Assembly (NCBI RefSeq): GCF_003260015.1
Contig: NZ_QCXS01000002.1
Coordinates: 744,001-808,000, forward strand
Reading direction: 5' to 3'
Source: Nakamurella deserti
GTDB taxonomy: Bacteria; Actinomycetota; Actinomycetes; Mycobacteriales; Nakamurellaceae
DNA length: 64,000 nt
Both the position numbers and the translations under genes were made by a program. The notes beneath the pieces were generated by a model. The model was not told where the DNA came from. It worked only from the letters and a program-made list of their open reading frames with translations, and ran no database searches. This document shows positions 1-10,100 of this stretch, in pieces; the first letter of the stretch is position 1, and each line of letters begins with the position of its first letter.

Positions 1-2
1 TC

Positions 3-104
3 GCCGGCATCAACGGATCCACCCCGGCCGACGGGAAGGCATGTGCCGCCAATCCGTGGCCGGACCCCGCCGGCGCTGAGCAGGCTGCCGCCCCCACCGG
101 TTGA
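3..104 (+). CDS. C-terminal end of a DUF3152-like protein (partial, runs off the left edge)
   Basis: An open frame enters from the left edge and stops at TGA 102-104. Its last 33 residues include CAANPWP near the end. I recall that actinobacterial DUF3152 proteins (putative zinc-metallopeptidase-like, Rv3207c type) end with a similar Cys-x-x-Asn-Pro-Trp-Pro motif, and in M. tuberculosis this family lies next to the moeZ homologue, as here. Third codon positions are mostly G or C, as expected for a real gene. The catalytic part lies outside the window, so the family call rests on the short C-terminal motif and on context. Confidence 0.5.
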   Translation, partial: AGINGSTPADGKACAANPWPDPAGAEQAAAPTG

Positions 105-170
105 CCACTTGCAGAGTGCCGTGAGCCGTCCGTACCCGGGTCCTCCGGCGGCGGGGGCAGACTTGACGGC

Positions 171-1367
171 ATGACCCCTGCCGCCCCCCGGATCCCGCCC
201 CTGGTGGAACCCGGCCCGCCACTCTCCCGCGCGGAACTCGACCGCTACTCCCGCCACGTGCTGCTGCCCGACGTCGGAGCTGTCGGCCAGCGTCGACTGC
301 GTGCCGCGCGGGTCGCCGTCATCGGAGCCGGGGGACTCGGATCGCCGATCCTGACCTACCTGACCGCAGCGGGTGTCGGGACGATCGGCGTCGTGGATTT
401 CGATGTCGTCGAGGAGAGCAATCTGCAGCGGCAGACCGTGCACGGCGTCGAGGACGTCGGACGGGCGAAGGTCGAGTCCGCCGTCGCGGCGGTCCGGCGG
501 ATCGACCCGACCGTGGACATCCGGGCCATCCCGGTGCGGTTGACAGCCGACAACGCGCTGAGCGTCTTGTCCGGCTACGACCTCGTTCTCGACGGGACCG
601 ACAACTTCGCGACCCGATACCTCGTCAACGACGTCTGTGTGCTGCTGGGCATCCCCTGTGTCTGGGGGTCGGTGTTCCGCTTCGAGGGCCAGGTCAGCGT
701 GTTCTGGGCGGCACGCGGTCCGCAGTACCGGGACCTGTTCCCGACGCCACCGCCGCCCGGGAGCGTCCCGTCCTGTGGTGAGGGCGGGGTGTTGGGCGTG
801 GTCTGCGCCGTCGTCGGGTCGTTGATGGCCACCGAAGCGGTCAAGCTGATCTGTGGGGTCGGAGAGCCTTTGCTCGGGCGGGTGTTGACCTATGACGCGT
901 TGCGTGCCGGCTTCCGGACGCTGACCGTGCGCCCGGATCCCGCAGCGGTGCCGGTCACGGGTCTCGTCGACTACGACCAGTGGTGCGGCTCGCCGGCCGC
1001 CGGGCCGGAAGCTGTGGAGGCTGCGGAGTTGTCGGCGGCTGAGCTCGACATCCTGAGGTCCGGGAGTGAGGTGATCACCGTGGTCGACGTCCGGGAGCCG
1101 TCCGAACATCACCTGGGGCTGATCCCAGGTTCGCTCGGGATCCCGCTGGCTCGGGTGACCGACGAGGACTCGCTGGCTGTGCTGCGGGCGGCCGCGGACT
1201 CGGGACGGATCGTCGTGTACTGCGCGTCGGGGGTCCGCTCCGCGCGGGCGGTCGTCGCGCTCACCGACCGGGGCGTACCCGCCGCCGGGCTCACGGGTGG
1301 GTTCACGGCGTGGACCCGGTCCGGTGGCGCGGTGGTCGGACCGGACGCCGTGGCGACGCGGGCCTGA
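171..1367 (+). CDS. moeZ: MoeZ/ThiF-type adenylyltransferase with C-terminal rhodanese domain
   Basis: The protein has 398 residues. An N-terminal E1-like domain (about 1-270) has the ATP-binding GAGGLGSP motif, the adenylation-site segment DNFATRYLVND and GGVLGVVCAVVGS, followed by a rhodanese domain (about 290-390) with active-site loop CASGVRS. Such fusions adenylate the C-terminal Gly-Gly of small sulfur carriers (MoaD, ThiS, CysO) and pass sulfur to them in molybdopterin, thiamine or cysteine synthesis. The CxxC zinc pairs of classic MoeB are not obvious. Start ATG 171 follows the end of the upstream gene by 66 bp. The next gene begins within 25 bp, so co-transcription is likely. Function is assigned by family; which carrier it serves cannot be read from the sequence. 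Confidence 0.88.
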   Translation: MTPAAPRIPPLVEPGPPLSRAELDRYSRHVLLPDVGAVGQRRLRAARVAVIGAGGLGSPILTYLTAAGVGTIGVVDFDVVEESNLQRQTVHGVEDVGRAKVESAVAAVRRIDPTVDIRAIPVRLTADNALSVLSGYDLVLDGTDNFATRYLVNDVCVLLGIPCVWGSVFRFEGQVSVFWAARGPQYRDLFPTPPPPGSVPSCGEGGVLGVVCAVVGSLMATEAVKLICGVGEPLLGRVLTYDALRAGFRTLTVRPDPAAVPVTGLVDYDQWCGSPAAGPEAVEAAELSAAELDILRSGSEVITVVDVREPSEHHLGLIPGSLGIPLARVTDEDSLAVLRAAADSGRIVVYCASGVRSARAVVALTDRGVPAAGLTGGFTAWTRSGGAVVGPDAVATRA

Positions 1368-1391
1368 GTGCAGCCGGTAGCGTCTGCTGCC

Positions 1392-2237
1392 GTGAGCGCG
1401 CCGCCTGACCACGTCCGGTCGGCGTTCGGCGTCCCCGGGGAGGTACCCCACCGGATGTCCGGTGGCCGGGGCGGGACCTACCGGTGCGGGAGCGTCGTCC
1501 TCAAGCGCACCGACGACTCCGCCGAATCCTCGTGGCTGGCCGGGACGTTCGAGCAGTTGTGGGTGCCAGGCGTCCGGGTCGCCCGGCCGGTCCGCTCGTC
1601 GGACGGACGATGGGTCATCGCCGGCTGGACCGCCCACCGCTACGTGGTTGGCCGGTCCGCGCCGCGCTTCACCGACATCATCGAGGTCGGGCAGCGACTG
1701 CACGCGACGTTGGTCGACCTGCCGCGCCCGCGCTTCCTGGACGACCGTGACACCGTCTGGTCGTGGGCCGACCGGCTGTCCTGGGGGGACGCGCCGGCGG
1801 ACGACCGCCGATTGGGCGACGGAGTGGGGGCGGCCGCTTTCGCGGAGCTGGCCGCAGGTCGCCGTCCCGTCGACCTGCCACACCAACTGGTGCACGGCGA
1901 CCTCACGGGCAACGTGCTCTTCGCCGGTGCCGCCCCGCCCGCGGTCATCGACATGACGCCGTACTGGCGTCCTGTCGCCTGGGCGAGCGCCGTGGTCGTG
2001 GTGGACGCGATCGCCTGGGGCGGTGCCGACCTCGACCTGGCCATCGGTCGCCGCACCGACCAGTGGCGGCAGGTGTTGCGGCGGGCCTTGATGTTCCGGC
2101 TCGCCGTCAGCCTCGCGCAGCCGCACAGCACGCCCGCCTCGATGGTCGGTGTCATGTCGGCGGTCGAGCAGCTGCAGCCACTGCTGGACGACGAACTGCC
2201 GGGTCTCGCGGGCCACACACCGGATGCCTCTCACTGA
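1392..2237 (+). CDS. Actinobacterial TIGR02569-like protein (aminoglycoside phosphotransferase-like fold)
   Basis: About 281 residues from GTG 1392; an in-frame GTG at 1368, directly after the moeZ stop, is an alternative. The segment HGDLTGNVLF followed by a downstream IDMTPYWRP stretch resembles the catalytic loop and metal-binding Asp of choline/aminoglycoside kinase-like proteins. In actinobacteria this family (Rv3205c in M. tuberculosis, from memory) sits beside moeZ, as here. No substrate is known to me. The stop at 2235-2237 overlaps the 3' end of the convergent DUF4192 gene. The start was chosen because homologues as I recall begin close to the APPDHVRSAF segment. Confidence 0.72.
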   Translation: MSAPPDHVRSAFGVPGEVPHRMSGGRGGTYRCGSVVLKRTDDSAESSWLAGTFEQLWVPGVRVARPVRSSDGRWVIAGWTAHRYVVGRSAPRFTDIIEVGQRLHATLVDLPRPRFLDDRDTVWSWADRLSWGDAPADDRRLGDGVGAAAFAELAAGRRPVDLPHQLVHGDLTGNVLFAGAAPPAVIDMTPYWRPVAWASAVVVVDAIAWGGADLDLAIGRRTDQWRQVLRRALMFRLAVSLAQPHSTPASMVGVMSAVEQLQPLLDDELPGLAGHTPDASH

Positions 2238-3415
2238 GACCGCCCGTCGGTTCCGGTCGGGGTGTCGGCGGGCTGGACGTCGTCGAGATCCTGTTCGGCC
2301 GCGGCGTCGAGGTCGAGCAGCCGTCGGAACCAGAACGGGGCGGCGGGGTTGGCCGGATGGTCGGCCCAGGCGATGATCAACGAGTCGAGCTCGGTGGGAT
2401 GGACCCCGTTGACGACGAACTCGCGGATGAGGATGGCCAGCCGGTACTCCGGATCCACCGCCAGGGCGCGTTCGAGAGCGACATTGGCCAGAGCGCCGTC
2501 ACCACTGCGATAGGCGACCAGCGCGAGCACCGCCAGCACCGGCACGGCGAAGTCGTCGCCCACCCACCGGGCGAGCGCGGCGAAGAGCCCGACCGGGATC
2601 TCACCGGTGCGCTCCAGACACCACGAGATCACGGCATCCCGGACGAGGTCGATGGTCAGCACGACGACCAGGTCGGCCCACACCGCGTCGTCGCCGGCCC
2701 GGGACTGCCCGAAGGCCGTGACCGCCGCGGCCAGGCGAGCATGCGCCAGGTCGCAACCCACCTGCACGGTGGCCTTGAAGTCCAGGTCGGCGATGGTCAC
2801 CGCAAGACGCCCGAATGCCTCTGTCACGGCGGCTTCCGACACTGCGGCGTCGGCGGCGGACGGTGCGGCGACGGTGCGGCCGATGGCCTTCCGGTCGTTC
2901 AGGACCGCCCGACCCGCACCGACCGCCGCGGCGTGCAGGTGGGCGAGCCCCGGGTCGTCGTCGGCGGGTAGCGGTGAACCGGCAGCGGAGGCGGGGTGTC
3001 CCAGGTAGGACCATGCCGCCCCGCCTCGCACGAGGACCGCGTCGATGACCGGCACCCCGGTGTCCTCGAATCCCCGTACGCAGTCGGCCACCAGTCGGGC
3101 GTGCGGCAGTGCGGTCCGCCCTCGGGCGATCTCGTTGTCGGCGGGCGAATAGCAGATCAGCATCACCGCGGTGGCGTGGCGGGCGGCCTGCGCGGCGAGG
3201 AACGTGACCACCGCAGCCTCGTCCGCGGGAATCGGGAGGTCGATCCGCAATGCCGGACCCACACGGTGACGGATTCCGTGGACGCACAGCAGTACCAGGC
3301 TGCGTGCCGGGTGGAAACCCATCAGGACCGGCACGGCTCCGACGAGGGCGAGGGGACCCGACAGGCGAACCGTCTCGCGGGGCGGCGGCACTTCCAGGGC
3401 GGTGGGCTGCGTCAT
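2231..3415 (-). CDS. DUF4192 family protein
   Basis: A 394-residue protein. The N-terminal region (LSGPLALVGAVPVLMGFHPA, then LVLLCVHG) matches the start I recall for actinobacterial DUF4192 proteins, which lack an assigned biochemical role. It is rich in Ala, Val and Asp, with no signal peptide or clear membrane span. The C-terminal third resembles helical repeats of the kind often seen in this family (LAVLALVAYRSGDGALANVALERAL). The gene is transcribed toward the moeZ pair, and its stop overlaps the neighbouring stop by 7 bp. Function unknown; it may sit in the same transcript as the alkyltransferase-like gene 173 bp upstream. Confidence 0.75.
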   Translation of the reverse strand: MTQPTALEVPPPRETVRLSGPLALVGAVPVLMGFHPARSLVLLCVHGIRHRVGPALRIDLPIPADEAAVVTFLAAQAARHATAVMLICYSPADNEIARGRTALPHARLVADCVRGFEDTGVPVIDAVLVRGGAAWSYLGHPASAAGSPLPADDDPGLAHLHAAAVGAGRAVLNDRKAIGRTVAAPSAADAAVSEAAVTEAFGRLAVTIADLDFKATVQVGCDLAHARLAAAVTAFGQSRAGDDAVWADLVVVLTIDLVRDAVISWCLERTGEIPVGLFAALARWVGDDFAVPVLAVLALVAYRSGDGALANVALERALAVDPEYRLAILIREFVVNGVHPTELDSLIIAWADHPANPAAPFWFRRLLDLDAAAEQDLDDVQPADTPTGTDGRSQ

Positions 3416-3588
3416 ACGACCACTGTCGCTGCGTGCGGATGCTCACGACCGGCCATGTGCGGGGTTGTGGATGGTTGGGGAGCTGGGGACCGTTCGAGCG
3501 CGGCCGGCGGCGGTGGTGACGGCGTGTCCGGTGGTGCGTCCCCGCCTGTCGTGCGACACGCATGCGCAACGGCGGTAGGTCCTCGCGG

Positions 3589-3891
3589 TCACCGCCGGTT
3601 CGCGGCACCGATCCGGTACCGACCCATCGGGACACGACCGTCGACCGCTGGCACGCCTTCCGCGGCGAGCCGGTCCAACTGACGGTCCGCGAGCCGTGGC
3701 ACGGGGCGGCCGTGCGCGGGTAGCACGCGGTGCCACGGCAGATCGTCCTCGGCCAGATTCGACAACACCCACCCGGCGAAGCGGGGGGAGTTGCCGCCCG
3801 CCTCGGCCGCGACGTCACCGTAGGTGGCCACCCGCCCCGGCGGGATGGCGGCCACGGCGTCGAGGATCCGTTGTGCGAGGGCGTCGTCCAT
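3589..3891 (-). CDS. Alkyltransferase-like (MGMT DNA-binding domain) protein
   Basis: A 100-residue protein made only of the O6-methylguanine-DNA methyltransferase DNA-binding domain. IPPGRVATYGDVA and the RFAGWVLSNL helix are diagnostic. Where true methyltransferases have PCHR, this protein has PWHR, so the alkyl-accepting cysteine is replaced by tryptophan. That is the signature of Atl-type proteins, which bind alkylated guanine and hand it to nucleotide excision repair instead of repairing it directly. ATG 3891 is preferred because upstream in-frame starts would run into the divergent adnA gene. The neighbouring recombination helicases give a DNA-repair context. Confidence 0.82.
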   Translation of the reverse strand: MDDALAQRILDAVAAIPPGRVATYGDVAAEAGGNSPRFAGWVLSNLAEDDLPWHRVLPAHGRPVPRLADRQLDRLAAEGVPAVDGRVPMGRYRIGAANRR

Positions 3892-3988
3892 CCGCCGATT
3901 CTGCGGCACGGGCGGGCCGGTGGGCCTGTCCGTCGGTGCTCGCGGGTCGGGTCGGGGCTGTGTCGGTGGCTCGTGATCTGATCTCGGC

Positions 3989-6900
3989 ATGGTTCCCGCC
4001 GCCTCCGTTCCGGCTCCGCCCGCACCACAGCTGGTGCGTCGCGGTGTCGTGACGGGCGCTTTCCGGCCGTCCCCGGAGCAGCAGCGGGTGATCGACAGCC
4101 GGGTCGGTCGGTTGCGGGTGCTCGCCGGGCCGGGCACCGGAAAGACCACCACCCTCGTCGAGGCGGTCGCCGACCGCATCACCCGCCGCGGGGTGCCGCC
4201 AGAGCAGATCCTGGTGCTGACGTACTCCCGGCGGGCGGCGACCGAGCTGGCCGGCCGAATCGTCGCCCGACTGAAGCTCACCACCCGCGTTCCGCTCGTC
4301 CGGACGCTGCATTCCTACGCGTTCTCTCTCCTGCGGGCCGAAGCGGCCCGCCACGGCGAGCCGTCGCCGCGGTTGATCTCGGCCGCCGAGTCCGACCAGG
4401 TGATTCGCGAACTGCTGGCCGGACACGACCACGACGGGGGTGGTCCGTGGCCGGACTTCCTGCACCGGGCACTGACGCTGCGGGGCTTCGCCGCGTCCGT
4501 CCGGGACCTCCTGGCCAGAACCACGGAACGCGGGCTGGGCCCCGCCGACCTGCGGGCGCTGGGCCGCCGGCACCGGCGTCCGGAGTGGGTCGCCCTGAGC
4601 AGCTTCGCCGCCGAGTACTCCCGGGTGCTGGACCTGCAGGCTGGTACGACGCGGCAGGGGCAACCACTGGACCAGGCCGAGTTGATGGGGGTCGCGCTGG
4701 GTCTGCTCCGGGTGGACGAGACACTGGCCGCCGAGCAGGGTCGGATCCGTCGGATCTTCGTCGACGAGTACCAGGACGTCGATCCGGCCCAGGCCGCCCT
4801 CATCGAGACCCTGGCGGCAGGAGCCGACGAATTGGTGGTCTGCGGTGACCCCGACCAGTCCATCTACGGTTTCCGCGGCTCCGACCCGACGGCGCTGCAG
4901 GATCTCGAGGCGGACGAGACGATCGCCCTGACCGCCGGCCGCCGGATGGCCGGCGCCATCACCGACGCGACACGGCGCACGGCCCGGTTGCTGCCCGGAC
5001 CGCGGGAGCACCGTGCGCTCCGGGTGCCCGACGGGACGGCCCCCACACCGGGCCGGGTCCAGGTACGGGTCCTGCCCAGTGCCGGCACCGAGGCGCTCTT
5101 CGTCGCCGACCAGCTGCGACGGGCGCATCTGCTGGACGGCGTCGCGTGGTCGTCGATGGCGGTCCTCGTGCGGTCCCCCGCGGCGGCGCTGCCGGCGCTG
5201 CGCCGGGCTTTCGCCGTGGCCGGTGTCCCGTTGCAGCCGCCGTCACGCTCGCTCCCGATGACCGAGGACCGGGTCGTGGCCGCCATCGTGTCGGTGATGG
5301 CCTGCGGTGAAGACCTGGCGTTACTGACTGCGGACCGTGCCGCAGAGTTGCTGGCATCACCGCTCGGCGGACTCGATGCGCTGGCGATGCGTCGTCTGCG
5401 GCGGGCACTGCGGCTGCTGATGCCGGGACAGGGCTCGTCCATGGACCTTCTCGCCGCGATCCTCAGCGGTGCACCGATCCCCGAGGATCTACCGGCCGAC
5501 CTGGCGCCCCGTGTCCGTGCGGTCCGCGATCTGATCGGCGTGGTGCGTGACCGCGACACCGACGCGGTCGCAGAGGACCTGCTCTGGACATTGTGGCGGA
5601 TGACCGGCCTCGAGCCGGGCCTCGTGGCCACCTCGGCACGTGGGGGTCTCGCCGGTCAACGCGCCGACGCCACCCTCGACGCGGTCATACTGCTCTTCGA
5701 CGCTGCGGCCGACCGCAATGCGCTGGTGCCGGGAGCCGGGGTCCCGGACTTCCTGGACTCAGTCGTCGGCCGCACGGTCGAGGACGAAGCGGTCGACGCC
5801 CGCCGGCCCGCGACCGATGCGGTCGGTCTGCTGTCGGCGCACGCCTCGAAAGGCCTCGAATGGGATGTGGTCGCGGTGGCCGGGGTGCAGGAGGGCAGCT
5901 GGCCCGACGTGGGAACCCGAGGCGACCTCCTCGGCACGGACGACCTCCTCGACGCTGCGGCCGGCCTGCCCGCGGGGACCTCTCGATCGGCATCCCGGCT
6001 GGCCGACGAGCGCCGGCTCTTCTACGTGGCGGCGACGCGGGCCCGGCGGCAGTTGATCGTCACCGCGGTCGTCGACGCCGACACCCAGCCGTCCCGTTTC
6101 CTCGTCGAGCTCACCGGGTCGGCCGACCTGCCGACCGGCCTTCCGCGAGGTGTCGACGGCCAACGGCAGCGCGGGCTGAACGTCGCCGAGCTGGTCGCCG
6201 ACCTCCGGCGAGCAGTGACCGATCCAGACGCCACCGAGGAGCGTCGGCAGCGCGCGGCGGCCCATCTCGCCACCCTCGCCGCGGAGGCCCTGCGTGGTGC
6301 CGATCCCGACGAGTGGTGGGGTCTGCCGACGCTCTCCACGTCCGAGGACCCGGTTCCGCCCGGAGTCCCGGTGTCCATCTCGCCGTCGACGGTGGAGAAC
6401 GTGCTGCGGTGCTCACTGCGTGCCGTCCTCGAGCGGGCCGGGGGACGGGCGGCGCCCTCCGAGAACCAGATCGAAGGCATCGTCGCGCACGCGCTGGCCC
6501 ACGGGGTGGCCCTGGAGGTACCGCACGACGAGCTGGTCGCCGAACTCGACGACTGGCTGGAGCAGTCCGGCACGCTGACCCCCTGGCAGGTGGCCCGGCA
6601 GCGGCGCCTGATCCTGCGGATGACCGCCGCAGCGCGGGACTGGTTCCAAGCCCATCACCCGCCCTGGACGGTGGCCGGCACCGAGCTGCGCATCGAGGCC
6701 GTGCTCCCACCGGTCGGCGCGGACGACCTCCCAGACGGTGTGTTGCCCCCCGGACTCTCCGAAGCGGACGCCGTTCGGCCTGTCGTCCTGACGGGACGGC
6801 TGGACTGGCTGAGCCGGGACGCCGCCGGCCGGGCGGTGGTGGTGGATTTCAAGACCACGGCCACCCCGAAATCGAAGGCCGAGGCGCAGGAGAACCCGCA

Positions 6901-7171
6901 GCTGGCGGCCTACCAGATCGCCATCGACGAAAGCCATGAGCACCCGGCCGCCGCTGGTGGGCAGCTCGTCTACCTGAAGAAGGACGCCGCCGAACGGGAC
7001 CAGTCCGCCCTCGACCCGCAGCGTCGAGCGGTGTGGATCGGCGCGATCCGCACAGCCGCCGCGCAGACGGCGGGCGCGGCACAGACGGCGACGGTCAACA
7101 GTTACTGCGACATCTGCTCAGTACGGACGAGCTGCCCGCTGCAGCCCGATGGACGGCAGGTGCTCGGATGA
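3989..7171 (+). CDS. adnA: AdnA-type helicase-nuclease subunit
   Basis: A 1060-residue UvrD/RecB-like protein. The N-terminal superfamily 1 motor has Walker A GPGTGKTTT (47-55), Walker B DEYQDVDPAQ (about 258) and GDPDQSIYGFRG. The C-terminal RecB-family nuclease has VVDFKT at about 950 with downstream QLAAYQ. A cysteine near 806 (LRCSLR) plus three near 1039 (YCDICSVRTSC) match the four-cysteine iron-sulfur arrangement of AddB/AdnA-type nucleases. AdnAB resects double-strand-break ends before recombination in actinobacteria that lack RecBCD. The stop overlaps the adnB start (ATGA), so the two are translationally coupled. Being first in the pair with the Cys-rich tail, it is the AdnA subunit. 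Confidence 0.88.
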   Translation: MVPAASVPAPPAPQLVRRGVVTGAFRPSPEQQRVIDSRVGRLRVLAGPGTGKTTTLVEAVADRITRRGVPPEQILVLTYSRRAATELAGRIVARLKLTTRVPLVRTLHSYAFSLLRAEAARHGEPSPRLISAAESDQVIRELLAGHDHDGGGPWPDFLHRALTLRGFAASVRDLLARTTERGLGPADLRALGRRHRRPEWVALSSFAAEYSRVLDLQAGTTRQGQPLDQAELMGVALGLLRVDETLAAEQGRIRRIFVDEYQDVDPAQAALIETLAAGADELVVCGDPDQSIYGFRGSDPTALQDLEADETIALTAGRRMAGAITDATRRTARLLPGPREHRALRVPDGTAPTPGRVQVRVLPSAGTEALFVADQLRRAHLLDGVAWSSMAVLVRSPAAALPALRRAFAVAGVPLQPPSRSLPMTEDRVVAAIVSVMACGEDLALLTADRAAELLASPLGGLDALAMRRLRRALRLLMPGQGSSMDLLAAILSGAPIPEDLPADLAPRVRAVRDLIGVVRDRDTDAVAEDLLWTLWRMTGLEPGLVATSARGGLAGQRADATLDAVILLFDAAADRNALVPGAGVPDFLDSVVGRTVEDEAVDARRPATDAVGLLSAHASKGLEWDVVAVAGVQEGSWPDVGTRGDLLGTDDLLDAAAGLPAGTSRSASRLADERRLFYVAATRARRQLIVTAVVDADTQPSRFLVELTGSADLPTGLPRGVDGQRQRGLNVAELVADLRRAVTDPDATEERRQRAAAHLATLAAEALRGADPDEWWGLPTLSTSEDPVPPGVPVSISPSTVENVLRCSLRAVLERAGGRAAPSENQIEGIVAHALAHGVALEVPHDELVAELDDWLEQSGTLTPWQVARQRRLILRMTAAARDWFQAHHPPWTVAGTELRIEAVLPPVGADDLPDGVLPPGLSEADAVRPVVLTGRLDWLSRDAAGRAVVVDFKTTATPKSKAEAQENPQLAAYQIAIDESHEHPAAAGGQLVYLKKDAAERDQSALDPQRRAVWIGAIRTAAAQTAGAAQTATVNSYCDICSVRTSCPLQPDGRQVLG

Positions 7172-10100
7172 CTGTGCGGTGGTCCGCGGTCGAGCTGTCC
7201 CGGGCACTGGGCCAACCTCACCCGCCGACGCCCGAGCAGATCGCGGTCATCGAGGCTCCGCTCGAGCCGCTGCTCGTCGTCGCCGGAGCGGGCTCCGGCA
7301 AGACCGAGACGATGGCCGCCCGGGTGGTCTATCTGGTCGCCAACGGTCTGGTGGCGCCCGAGCACGTGCTGGGACTGACCTTCACGCGCAAGGCGGCCGC
7401 GCAGTTGCTGCACCGGATCCGTCAGCGCCTGGCGCAACTCCCGGAGACCTTCGAGAGCGAGCCGCAGGTCCTGACCTACCACGCGTTCGGCGGTCGGCTG
7501 CTGGGCGAGTACGGCGCGCTCGTGGGCATCGAACCGCAGGCCCGGGTGCTGACGCCGACGAGCAGCTGGCAGCTCGCCAGCTCGGTGGTGCGCCGGTGGG
7601 ATTCCGACCTGGACACCGATCTCCCCCCCGATCTCGTCACCGAGCGACTGCTGCAGTTGTCCGGCGTGCTGGCCGATCACCTGCGGACACCCGGCGAGCT
7701 GGCGGACGCGACCGACGAGCTCGCGGGTCTGATCGCCGACGCACCCCCCGCCGCTCGTCAACGCAACGCGCTGCACACCAAGCTGGTCAACCTGCATGCC
7801 CGGTTGACCAACCGGCACGGCATCCTGCCGTTGGTGGGTGCCTACAGCGACGCCAAGCAGCGGACCAGCTCGCTGGACTTCGGCGACCAGATACAGCTCG
7901 CCGCAGACTTGGTGGCCCGGCATCCCCGTGTCGGCGAGGAGATCAGGGACAGGTACCGGGTCGTCCTGCTCGACGAGTACCAGGACACCGGACACGCCCA
8001 ACGCATCATCCTGCGGGGCCTGTTCGGCTCGGGATCCGGCCGTCGCGGACATCCGGTCACCGCCGTCGGTGACCCCTGTCAGAGCATTTACGGGTGGCGG
8101 GGCGCGGCGGCGTCGAACCTGCCGCGGTTCACCACCGACTTCCCGTCGTCGGACGGGACACCGGCCGCACGGGCGTCGCTGCTCACGAGCTTCCGCAACC
8201 CGTCGCGGGTGCTGACCATCGCCAATGCCGTGTCGGCGCCGGTGCGCGCCGAAGGCATCCCCGTGGACGAACTGCAGCCACGGGCCGGTGCGGCCGCCGG
8301 TGATGTGCGGTACGGACTCTTCGAGACGGTGAACGACGAGGACGTCTGGGTGGCGGACACGATCGCCGCCCACTGGCAGGCCGCGCTCGACACCGGGCAG
8401 CGGCCGCCGACGACCGCCGTCCTCTTCCGCCGTCGGTCCAGCATCGCTCCATTGGCAGCCGCTCTGACCGCGCGCGGTGTACCCGTCGAGGTCCCCGGGC
8501 TGGCCGGTCTGCTGAGCGAACCCGAGGTCGCCGAGGTGGTCAGCGTGCTGCGGGTGCTGGTGGATCCGACCGCCGGCAACGCCGCTGTGCGGGTGCTCAC
8601 CGGTGCCCGATGGGCGATCGGGCTCGCCGACGTGACCGCACTGCAACGCCGGGCGGGCGTTCTCACCGGCCGTCGGGCCGCCGGCGCAGGCGCGCGCCTG
8701 GGACGGGACTCGGTTCACGAGGCGATCCAGCAGGCGGTGACCGACGACATCGAGTACGCCTCCCTGCTCGACGCGCTCGCCGACCCCGGACCTGCCGCCG
8801 ACTACTCGCCGGCGGGTCATGACCGGATCCGGCGCCTCGGTGCCGAGCTCGACCGGTTGCGACGCCGACTCTCGATGCCGCTGACCGACCTGGTGGTCGA
8901 GATCGAGCGGCAGATCGGGCTCGACGTCGAGGTCGCCCTCGCCCGGGGCCGCGGGCGTGCCAACCTCGACGCTTTCGCCGAGGTGGTCGCCGACTTCGTC
9001 AGCGGCGGTGGCGGGCGCTCCGTCCCTGCGGACGCCGACGAGATCGCCGGGATGCGCACCGGGCAGGCGTTGGACCTCCTGAGCTTCCTCGACGTGGCCG
9101 CCGACCGTGAGGAGGGCCTCGAGCTGACCGAGATCGAGCAGGACGGCGACGCCGTTCAACTCGTGACCGTGCACGCCGCCAAAGGCCTCGAATGGGAGCT
9201 TGTCGCCGTCCCGCACCTGGCTCAAGGGGTGTTCCCGAGCGCCCGCAGCAGTACCTGGCTCACCGACGATAGCTACCTGCCGCCACACCTACGTGGCGAC
9301 CACCTGGACCTGCCGGTGCTCGACCTACCGCCGGGGGCCGACCAGGGGGCCATCGCCGCCGCCGTGGAGAAGCACAAGGAGGACTGGAAGTCCGAGCAGC
9401 TGGTGGAGGAGCGCCGGCTGTTGTACGTGGCGTTGACCAGGGCCGAGCACACCCTGCTGATGTCGTCGCACTGGTGGTCCCGGACCACGGCGAAGCCCCG
9501 CGGCCCGTCCGAATTCTTCACCGAGGTGTTGCCGGCGATCGGCGGTGAGGCCGTGCAGTGGGTCTCTGCGCCCACCGCAACCGAGAACCCGCTCACCGAG
9601 ATCTCCGTGACCGGGAGCTGGCCGGTGGACCCGCTCGGTACGCGTCGCCCCGCGGTCGAGGAGGGCGCGCAACTCGTGCGGCTGGCCCAGCACTTCGCGC
9701 CGCCGGTCGGCCTCGGGCAGCCGGCGGCGCTTCCGGGCGCCGCTGCCGATCCCGACGGATGGGACCGTGACGTCGATGCGTTGCTGGCCGAGCGCCGCGC
9801 CGCTCGTGAGCGGCGGCAGCACGTGCCGCTACCGGACTCGGTGTCGGTGTCCGCGCTGGTCGCGATGGCTTCCGACCCGGGTCGGCTGGCCCGCCAGCTG
9901 CGCCGGCCGGTCCCGCAGCCGCCGGCGATCGCCGCCCGGCGGGGCACGGCCTTCCACAGCTGGCTGGAGCACCACTACGCCGGCGACGCCCTGCTGGACA
10001 TCGACGAGCTGCCGGGGTCCGACGACCGGGACGCACTGCCCGACGAGATGCTCGACGTCCTGCGGGAGGCGTTCCTCGCGTCCCCGTGGGCTGCGCGGAC